From Rhodospirillaceae bacterium (lineage in GTDB: Bacteria > Pseudomonadota > Alphaproteobacteria > UBA9219), in assembly GCA_003486725.1 (NCBI GenBank), contig DNGD01000245.1:1-5248 (forward strand): a DNA stretch of 5,248 bases, given 5' to 3'. The notes beneath the pieces were generated by a model. The model worked only from the letters and a program-made list of their open reading frames with translations, did not search any database and had not been told where the DNA came from. This document shows positions 1 through 4,383 of the stretch, piece by piece. Every line of letters begins with the position of its first letter. Positions within the stretch are counted from its first letter, which is position 1. Both the position numbers and the translations under genes were made by a program.

Positions 1-1
1 C

Positions 2-1117
2 CCCCATCTTGTCGCCAATATCCTGCTGTCGCAAATCCCCGAGGACTACAGCGGGCGCGGCACGATCATGGAAGCGCAGCGCCGCCTTCAAGCGCTCGCT
101 TTGGCGCAAAAGGGCCTGTACGCCGAAATGTCCAACGGCGACGTTTTTCTGATATGGCCGAGCAGTATGCTGGCCAAAGCCTTTCCGGATCAGGCCATTA
201 TGGTTACGCTGCCCAACGGGGCGCTGCCGGAGGATAAATCCAAATACACGCTTTTGTTCAATTTGCCTGATGACTACGCCTTGTTGCGTGAACGCGCCAA
301 TCACTACGTCAATGAATCGCGCACAGGCGATATGGGCGAGGACGAAAACTCGCCGCGTTTCCTCCTTCAAACCGAAGCGGCACGGGGGCCTTTGACCGCA
401 TGGAGCGTCGATTTGATCGACCGCCTCGTCAAAGATATTGATCTGTGCCCGTTCATCCGCACACAATCCGTTTATGAAATTCAGAAGGATCGCAGCTGGC
501 ACCAATTGTTCGATGAATCCTTTATCGGACTTGATGAAGCGAAGCAAAAACTCTTCCCGCATCTTGACGTGTTGCAACCCAAGCATTTGTTTCTGGATTT
601 GTGCCACGTGCTGGACCGCAGCTTGCTACAGGTACTGACGCTGAATTACGACTCCGTCAGTGATATGAATCTCAGCCTTAATCTCTCGCTGCAAACCGTG
701 TTGGGGATTGAATTCGCGCAATTCACGCACCGCGTGCCGCGCGCCCTGCGTGGACGGATCGGCTTTGAAATTCACTGCGGCGATTTGATGCAGGATTTCC
801 CGCAAACGCTCAGCGCGTTGGAGACGTTGCATCAAGAGGGGTATAAGGTCGCGATCGACGGCATCACGCCCGACATGCTGGGCTTTTTCAACTTCGGGCG
901 GTTCAACGTCGATTATATCAAGGTCAACGCATCAAAGGATTACGCCACCTCGCTTAAATATCCGATTATCCGCGACGGGGTCACGCATGCGCCGCGCGAA
1001 AAGCTTATTTTCTATCATTGCGACAGCGACCAGACATTGAAGGCCGGCATTGAGCTGGGCATCACCAAATTCCAAGGCTGGCTGATCGACGACTACGCCC
1101 GCAAATGGCGGCGGTAA
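2..1117 (+). CDS. Degenerate EAL-domain-like protein (5' end outside window)
   Basis: The reading frame is open from base 2 with no stop. The first ATG inside the window (68) has no ribosome binding site, so the true start is probably left of the window. Counting from that ATG (349 residues), residues 115-345 follow the EAL phosphodiesterase fold pattern: an N-x-S-like strand (LNLS, N205), an acidic strand (FEIH, E234), then GYKVAIDG (D264), YIKVN (K285) and a C-terminal LGITKFQGWLI. Several catalytic features are missing. The EAL signature appears replaced by DES near residue 150, the DDFG acidic pair is reduced to DG at 264-265, and the EGVE stretch is not recognisable. Residues 10-35, with SNGDVFLIW, resemble a decayed GGDEF-type strand. 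The likely role is a c-di-GMP sensor or a protein-binding regulator rather than an active phosphodiesterase. No membrane segment or signal peptide is visible. Family call fairly confident, function unknown. Confidence 0.7.
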   Translation, partial: PHLVANILLSQIPEDYSGRGTIMEAQRRLQALALAQKGLYAEMSNGDVFLIWPSSMLAKAFPDQAIMVTLPNGALPEDKSKYTLLFNLPDDYALLRERANHYVNESRTGDMGEDENSPRFLLQTEAARGPLTAWSVDLIDRLVKDIDLCPFIRTQSVYEIQKDRSWHQLFDESFIGLDEAKQKLFPHLDVLQPKHLFLDLCHVLDRSLLQVLTLNYDSVSDMNLSLNLSLQTVLGIEFAQFTHRVPRALRGRIGFEIHCGDLMQDFPQTLSALETLHQEGYKVAIDGITPDMLGFFNFGRFNVDYIKVNASKDYATSLKYPIIRDGVTHAPREKLIFYHCDSDQTLKAGIELGITKFQGWLIDDYARKWRR

Positions 1118-1138
1118 TCAGAGTCGTATTAAAATTAT

Positions 1139-1170
1139 AAAAAAGGCACCCTCTTGGGTGCCCTTTTTTA
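1139..1170. terminator. Bidirectional intrinsic terminator
   Basis: A perfect 7-bp GC-rich stem, GGCACCC (1145-1151) with GGGTGCC (1156-1162), closes a TCTT loop. It is flanked by an A tract on the left (1139-1144) and a T tract on the right (1164-1169), so each strand reads a hairpin followed by at least six T residues. It lies 27 bases after the stop of the EAL-like gene and just beyond the CCA end of the facing tRNA gene. It therefore serves both convergent transcripts. Confidence 0.92.
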
Positions 1171-1175
1171 TTAAA

Positions 1176-1250
1176 TGGTGCCGTTGAAGAGATTTGAACT
1201 CCCGACCTTGGCTTTACGAAAGCCCTGCTCTACCGCTGAGCTACAACGGC
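1176..1250 (-). tRNA. tRNA-Thr, anticodon CGT
   Basis: Read on the minus strand, this 75-base gene folds into a full cloverleaf. The acceptor stem GCCGTTG pairs perfectly with CAACGGC, followed by discriminator A and an encoded CCA (1176-1178). The D stem is GCTC/GAGC around the loop AGCGGTA. The seven-base anticodon loop TTCGTAA carries CGT at 1216-1218, which reads the threonine codon ACG. The T arm is GGGAG/CTCTT with loop TTCAAAT and two G-U pairs. The top pair of the anticodon stem is a G-A mismatch, with the other four pairs intact. Identity is assigned from the anticodon, and the A discriminator agrees with Thr. The gene has its own likely promoter upstream and the shared terminator directly downstream. 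Confidence 0.96.
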
Positions 1251-1255
1251 TCTGA

Positions 1256-1293
1256 ATCCATCCCCATAAAGGGCAGAAACCGAACGGATGGAT
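1256..1293 (-). repeat. Inverted repeat in the tRNA-Thr leader
   Basis: ATCCATCC (1256-1263) and GGATGGAT (1286-1293) form a perfect 8-bp inverted repeat with a 22-base interval. It lies between the likely tRNA promoter and the mature 5' end of the tRNA at 1250. If transcribed, it would form a stem-loop in the part of the leader that RNase P removes. No T tract follows, so it does not look like a terminator. Its role is unknown. Confidence 0.5.
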
Positions 1294-1294
1294 G

Positions 1295-1323
1295 CTCTTA
1301 ACGACTTCATGCGCCGCCGTCAA
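1295..1323 (-). promoter_or_regulatory. Likely sigma-70 promoter of tRNA-Thr
   Basis: On the minus strand a -35 box TTGACG (1318-1323, five of six consensus bases) is followed after 17 bases by TAAGAG (1295-1300); TTAAGA with a 16-base spacer is an alternative. Transcription would begin near 1288 and give a leader of about 38 bases before the tRNA. The strong -35 and the position directly upstream of a stable RNA support the call. The -10 is mediocre. Confidence 0.55.
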
Positions 1324-1356
1324 CTCCCTGTGCGCGATATTTGGCCGTTTATGGTC

Positions 1357-1391
1357 AAAAAACAGCCCCTAACAGTCTTTATTACAAGGCT
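1357..1391 (-). terminator. Possible weak terminator after pmbA
   Basis: Immediately after the pmbA stop, the minus strand reads AGCC (1388-1391), a loop, then GGCT (1364-1367), with two possible extra G-U pairs. A run of six T follows (1357-1362). The four-pair core and the long loop make the hairpin weak, so part of the pmbA transcription could read into the tRNA gene. This is the only terminator-like structure before the tRNA promoter. Confidence 0.35.
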
Positions 1392-2738
1392 CTAGACGCC
1401 TGCGATGGTCATCCCCTCGACCCGTAGCGTGGGGGCGTCAATGCCATAGCGGAAGGTGAGGTCATTCGCGGCGGTCAGGTTGAGGAACATGGCCTTCAGG
1501 TTGCTAGCCACCGTCATTTCGCTGACGGGGAAGGCGATTTGGCCGTTTTCAATCCAGAAACCCCGCGCGGCCTGCGAAAAATCACCTGTGACGTCGTTGA
1601 TGCCCATGCCCATCATCTCGGTGACATAAAATCCGCTTTTGATATCCTTGATGAGCGCGTCAGGAGACAACTCACCCGCCGCCATATAGAAGTTGGTGGG
1701 GGAAGGGTGAGGCACGCCTGTCGTCCCACGTGAGGCGTGGCCGGTGCTCTTCATGTCCAGCTGCCTTGCCGAGCGCAAATCCATCAGCCAACTGGTCAGC
1801 CTCCCTTGATCCACGATTTTGCGCGGCGTTGTCGATAGGCCCTCACCATCGAAAGGTTTGGAGCGCAACCCACGCGCGCGATGAGGATCATCCATAATGG
1901 TGATCGTCTCAGGGAAGATAATCTTGTCCAAAGAGTCTTTCAGGAAACTCGTGCCTCGCGCCACGGCACTGCCCAGAATGGCATCGGCGAAATGATCAAC
2001 CAGTTCGTGCGCCACGCGCGGCGAGAAAACGACGGGCACCTTGCAACTAGGCATCTTGCGCGCGCCGAGGCTCATCACGGCTTTCTGTGCGGCGTTTTGG
2101 CCAATCTGGGTGGCGGAGTCTAAATCTGATTTGAACACGACGGAGGAAAAATCATAGTCGCGCTCCATCGCCGTGCCTTCGCCCGCCAGCACAACCGCGC
2201 TGATGGAATAGCTGGTGCGGCGGTAATGCCCCGCAAAGCCATTGCTGGCGGCCATATAGACATTCGTTTCGCTGCTTCCCGCATCGGTGCTCTCGCACTG
2301 CGCGACGCCTTTGACGGAAAGCGCGGCTTCTTCTGATTCACGTGCCAAGGCAATAAGGGTTTCCGTTTCCATCTGACCATCATCGGCCATCTCGATTTCA
2401 GCGCGTACGCCACCGATTTCTTCCGGCGAAGCGAGGCCACAGAACGGATCTTCCGAAGCCGCCTTTGCCATCGCCACCGCACGCTCCACCATCGCCTCAA
2501 GCGCGGCGTGGCTGCGATCAGAAGAGGCGACGCTGGCCTGTTTATGCCCGATGAGTACGCGCAGGCCCAAATCACCACCTTCCGCATGTTCCAAAGATTC
2601 CAGTTTGCCGCCACGCCATGCGACGCTGACCGAGCGTCCTTCGACCAGCAGCGCATCCGCCGCATCCGCGCCGCTCGAGCGGGCTTTTTGGATGAGTTGC
2701 GCCAGCTGTTCCTGTGGCAAAATGTCGGTATGGGGCAT
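1392..2738 (-). CDS. pmbA: TldE/PmbA-type protein of the TldD/PmbA protease family
   Basis: The 448-residue product has nearly the length of E. coli PmbA (about 450) and matches it along its whole length. Recognisable stretches include GGDLGLRVLIGHKQASVASS (about 54-73), SFLKDSLDKIIFPETITIMDDP (264-285), SKPFDGEGL (293-301), SWLMDLRSARQLDMKSTGHA (316-335), TEMMGMGINDVTGDFSQAA (373-391) and GFWIENGQIAFPVSEMTVASN (393-413). In the known TldD/TldE heterodimer, TldD carries the HExxxH zinc motif and the TldE subunit lacks it. The complex trims peptides such as microcin B17 precursor and unfolded CcdA in the cytoplasm. Here H244-E-L-V-D-H249 sits at the place where TldD has its motif, which is unusual. 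No cysteine is seen near the C terminus where TldD supplies a further ligand. An in-frame TAG 18 bases upstream of the ATG leaves this as the natural start, although the Shine-Dalgarno is weak (AAGAG). No tldD is present in the window. The gene follows the VTT gene after 95 bases on the same strand. Confidence 0.95.
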   Translation of the reverse strand: MPHTDILPQEQLAQLIQKARSSGADAADALLVEGRSVSVAWRGGKLESLEHAEGGDLGLRVLIGHKQASVASSDRSHAALEAMVERAVAMAKAASEDPFCGLASPEEIGGVRAEIEMADDGQMETETLIALARESEEAALSVKGVAQCESTDAGSSETNVYMAASNGFAGHYRRTSYSISAVVLAGEGTAMERDYDFSSVVFKSDLDSATQIGQNAAQKAVMSLGARKMPSCKVPVVFSPRVAHELVDHFADAILGSAVARGTSFLKDSLDKIIFPETITIMDDPHRARGLRSKPFDGEGLSTTPRKIVDQGRLTSWLMDLRSARQLDMKSTGHASRGTTGVPHPSPTNFYMAAGELSPDALIKDIKSGFYVTEMMGMGINDVTGDFSQAARGFWIENGQIAFPVSEMTVASNLKAMFLNLTAANDLTFRYGIDAPTLRVEGMTIAGV

Positions 2739-2761
2739 GGTCGTTCGCTCTTGCTATGAAT

Positions 2762-2798
2762 AAGGGAATGGCCGGACTTAGCGGCTACGCGTTCCCTT
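2762..2798 (-). repeat. Nested inverted repeat upstream of pmbA
   Basis: AAGGGAA (2762-2768) pairs with TTCCCTT (2792-2798), and inside it GCCG (2771-2774) pairs with CGGC (2782-2785). It lies in the 95-base gap between the VTT gene and pmbA, 24 bases before the pmbA ATG. No T tract follows on the minus strand, so a plain terminator is unlikely. It could be an mRNA leader hairpin or a processing site. I saw no convincing promoter for pmbA in the gap, which favours read-through from the VTT gene. Confidence 0.4.
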
Positions 2799-2833
2799 CT
2801 ACCTCACAAAATGATGCAATCATAGTCCGCTTA

Positions 2834-3523
2834 TTACGGTTTTTGTGCGCGATAAAAAGCCAGCGCCTTGCGCGCCAAAAGCGGCAGAAGACCCAACAGC
2901 GCAAAGGCCAGAAGAACAGATGGCGAAATCAAATCCGGCAAGCTGCGTAGATTGGCAAGCTCCCTGCCTGCAAAGACATAAACAGCCGTACCGGGCAACA
3001 TGCCCAGCTGGCTCACGCCATAAAAGACAATCGTACGTAGCGGCGTAAGCGCCATCAAAATGTTGATCATAAAAAACGGAAACAACGGCAAAAGACGCAG
3101 TGCGAAAAGATAGAACGCGCCTTCCTGCCTAATCCCGCGATCAATAGGCTCCAGCTTTGCGCCGAAGCGACGATGGACAAAATCGCGCAGAACGAAACGC
3201 GCCGCAAGAAAGGCGAGTGTTGCCCCAATGCTGCTGGCGAAGGAGACGAGGACGAGGGCGAGCCAAAAGGGAAACAAAGCCCCCGCCAGTAATGTCATCA
3301 CCGCGGCCCCCGGCAGTGACAACGCAGTGACCAGAATATAGATCAGCGCAAACAGGCCACTGGCAAGAGCCGGATGGGATTGCACATAAGTCTGCAGCAT
3401 TTCGTGGTGCGCCTGAATACTTTCAAGCGAAAGCGCATCGGTCACGCCGAACATATGCGCTGCAACCAACAGACCAGCGAAGGACAAAAGCATAGAAAGC
3501 TTAAGTGTGACAGCTTTAGTCAT
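2834..3523 (-). CDS. TVP38/TMEM64 (VTT, DedA-superfamily) membrane protein
   Basis: This 229-residue protein is strongly hydrophobic. It has an N-terminal membrane segment (about 7-26), a soluble loop to about residue 52, and hydrophobic blocks at about 55-75, 76-110, 136-158, 164-187 and 199-218. The family signature is clear: SLPGAAVMTLLAGALFPFW (69-87), SSIGATLAFLAARFVLRD (97-114), then FALRLLPLFPFFMINILMAL (140-159) and YGVSQLGMLPGTAVYVFAG (168-186). The R-x-x-P-x-FPF-x-x-x-N core and the G-x-x-P motif are typical. VTT/DedA proteins are inner-membrane proteins, and several are linked to lipid scrambling or lipid-carrier transport; the substrate here cannot be read from the sequence. The length fits YdjX/YdjZ-like members. 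The start is supported by the strong AAGGGAGG site ten bases upstream. Two tandem TAA stops end it. It is divergent from the phosphatidyltransferase gene and upstream of pmbA. Confidence 0.93.
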   Translation of the reverse strand: MTKAVTLKLSMLLSFAGLLVAAHMFGVTDALSLESIQAHHEMLQTYVQSHPALASGLFALIYILVTALSLPGAAVMTLLAGALFPFWLALVLVSFASSIGATLAFLAARFVLRDFVHRRFGAKLEPIDRGIRQEGAFYLFALRLLPLFPFFMINILMALTPLRTIVFYGVSQLGMLPGTAVYVFAGRELANLRSLPDLISPSVLLAFALLGLLPLLARKALAFYRAQKP

Positions 3524-3533
3524 GTCCCGATCG

Positions 3534-3541
3534 CCTCCCTT
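3534..3541 (-). promoter_or_regulatory. Ribosome binding site of the VTT gene
   Basis: The minus strand reads AAGGGAGG, ten bases before the ATG at 3523. It is a near-perfect Shine-Dalgarno and fixes the start of the VTT protein. Confidence 0.8.
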
Positions 3542-3562
3542 GCCCCATGAGGTCTACATCAA

Positions 3563-3591
3563 ATGTTACCGCACATGATGCGGGTTGTCAT
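3563..3591 (-). promoter_or_regulatory. Likely promoter of the VTT (and pmbA) transcript
   Basis: On the minus strand, ATGACA (3586-3591, five of six matches to TTGACA) and TAACAT (3563-3568, four of six to TATAAT) are separated by exactly 17 bases. Transcription would start near 3556, leaving a leader of about 33 bases that contains the AAGGGAGG ribosome binding site. The layout of promoter, leader, ribosome site and ATG is coherent. The spacer is almost filled by a dyad, listed separately. Confidence 0.6.
3569..3583. promoter_or_regulatory. Dyad in the promoter spacer, possible operator
   Basis: CCGCA (3569-3573) and TGCGG (3579-3583) form a perfect 5-bp inverted repeat around a 5-base centre. 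It lies wholly between the -35 and -10 boxes of the predicted VTT promoter. Regulators of the MerR type bind dyads in this position, although usually with longer spacers. A bound repressor would also block RNA polymerase here. No candidate regulator gene is in the window. Confidence 0.4.
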
Positions 3592-3603
3592 GGCGATTTC
3601 CAT

Positions 3604-3647
3604 GGTTTCTTGTGCATGAGACTAAGGTTTCTTGTGAATGAGACTAA
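3604..3647. repeat. Two perfectly adjacent 22-base direct repeats
   Basis: Bases 3604-3625 and 3626-3647 are the same 22-base unit, starting GGTTTCTTGTG and ending ATGAGACTAA. They differ at one position only (C at 3615, A at 3637) and have no bases between them. The unit length is close to two helical turns, so a protein bound to both copies would sit on one DNA face. Each unit has an imperfect GTTTC/GAGAC dyad. The array lies in the divergent control region, 46 bases before the phosphatidyltransferase ATG, and overlaps its possible -35 box. Confidence 0.9.
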
Positions 3648-3660
3648 ACTGTGATGAAAT
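3632..3660 (+). promoter_or_regulatory. Tentative promoter of the phosphatidyltransferase gene
   Basis: TTGTGA (3632-3637) and TGAAAT (3655-3660) are 17 bases apart, each matching four of six consensus positions. Transcription would begin near 3667, just ahead of the ribosome binding site. The -35 lies inside the second copy of the 22-base repeat. The match is modest and other placements are possible. Confidence 0.3.
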
Positions 3661-3675
3661 ACCCGTGCTATCGAA

Positions 3676-3682
3676 AGAGGGG
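3676..3682 (+). promoter_or_regulatory. Ribosome binding site deciding the YnjF-like start
   Basis: AGAGGGG lies ten bases before the ATG at 3693. The earlier in-frame GTG (3651) and ATG (3654) have no such site. This site favours the 204-residue form of the protein over the 218-residue one. Confidence 0.6.
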
Positions 3683-3692
3683 AAAACGCCGG

Positions 3693-4307
3693 ATGCTTGA
3701 CTCACTCTTAAGACCTTCCATTGATCCGCCGTTGAAGGCGATGGCCGCTGTTCTCTACCGATGGGGCGTGTCTGCCAATATGTTGACGGCCGTCGGGTTC
3801 GTTTTTTCCTTATGCTCCTTCGCCGCGCTTGGTTTTGCTTACTATGGCTGGGCACTGATTTTTCTGGCAGTCAGTCGGTTGATGGATGGGCTGGATGGCA
3901 CCGTCGCGCGTCTTAGCCAACCGACAGATTTGGGCGGTTTTTATGATATTGTCAGTGACTTTATTTTCTATTCCGGTATTGCGTTCTTTTTTGCCGTCGG
4001 GCGACCAGAGTTTGCCTTGTCTGCTGCGTTTTTGGTTTTCTCATTTGTTGGGACGGGAAGCAGTTTTTTGGCTTACGCTATTCTGGCAGCAAAGAACGCC
4101 AAGACGCTTTCCCCTCAACAAAACAACAAATCATTTGTTTATTTAGGCGGATTAACGGAAGGGAGTGAAAGCATCCTTGCGCTTGTTCTCATTTGTCTTT
4201 TTCCGGATCAATTCAACTGGATTGCGTATAGTTTTGGCATTTTATGCTGGCTTACAACCTGCGGACGTGTCGCAGCGGCATCGCGTGATTTTGGCAACAA
4301 AGCCTGA
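3693..4307 (+). CDS. ynjF: CDP-alcohol phosphatidyltransferase, YnjF-like
   Basis: The 204-residue integral membrane protein would transfer a phosphatidyl group from CDP-diacylglycerol to an alcohol, releasing CMP at the inner membrane. The signature is complete: D65-x2-D68-G-x2-A72-R73, then G81-x3-D85-x3-D89, holding the metal-binding and catalytic aspartates. Seven residues, not the commonly quoted eight, lie between the R and the G. Other recognisable stretches are MLDSLLRPSIDPPL at the N terminus, VSANMLTAVGF (26-36), SFVGTGSSFLAYAILAAK (117-134) and SFVYLGGLTEGSES (147-160). All agree with E. coli YnjF, whose acceptor alcohol is not known to me. The start at 3693 is chosen for its ribosome site and because homologues begin MLD; an in-frame extension to 3651 would add 14 basic residues. 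Its second half is visibly AT-richer than pmbA: hand counts of the rows at 3781, 4081 and 4201 give 32, 25 and 24 G+C per 60. It is divergent from the VTT gene. Confidence 0.93.
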   Translation: MLDSLLRPSIDPPLKAMAAVLYRWGVSANMLTAVGFVFSLCSFAALGFAYYGWALIFLAVSRLMDGLDGTVARLSQPTDLGGFYDIVSDFIFYSGIAFFFAVGRPEFALSAAFLVFSFVGTGSSFLAYAILAAKNAKTLSPQQNNKSFVYLGGLTEGSESILALVLICLFPDQFNWIAYSFGILCWLTTCGRVAAASRDFGNKA

Positions 4308-4316
4308 CGATATGCC

Positions 4317-4345
4317 CTGATTCCGCCATCTTGGTATCTTAGAAT
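4317..4345 (+). promoter_or_regulatory. Possible promoter of msrAB
   Basis: TAGAAT (4340-4345, five of six consensus bases) follows CTGATT (4317-4322, three of six) after 17 bases. Transcription would begin near 4352, about 32 bases before the msrA start. There is no terminator between the phosphatidyltransferase stop at 4307 and this point, so read-through is also possible. Confidence 0.4.
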
Positions 4346-4369
4346 ACTTCCAAACGCGGGTTCTTATCT

Positions 4370-4376
4370 GAAAGGA
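4370..4376 (+). promoter_or_regulatory. Ribosome binding site of msrAB
   Basis: GAAAGGA lies seven bases before the ATG at 4384. It supports this start, and with it the signal peptide, over the later in-frame ATG at 4486. Confidence 0.75.
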
Positions 4377-4383
4377 CGAATCC

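Noticed and set aside
1176..1250. tRNA gene as a possible integration site for a mobile element
   Set aside because: No integrase, no repeated tRNA 3' end and no foreign cargo are seen on either side. The neighbours are housekeeping-type genes.
2120..2665. Second open frame on the minus strand inside pmbA (181 residues)
   Set aside because: It is rich in Arg, Trp and Ser, as expected of an out-of-frame reading of GC-rich coding DNA, and pmbA explains the region fully.
3616..3654. Twelve-codon open frame (starting MRLRF) that could be a leader peptide, overlapping the ATG at 3654
   Set aside because: It has no ribosome binding site, is built from the 22-base repeats, and its start lies upstream of the tentative transcript start.
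3651..3692. N-terminal extension of the phosphatidyltransferase (14 residues, very basic)
   Set aside because: Neither the GTG nor the ATG at its start has a Shine-Dalgarno, while the ATG at 3693 does and gives the N terminus expected of the family.
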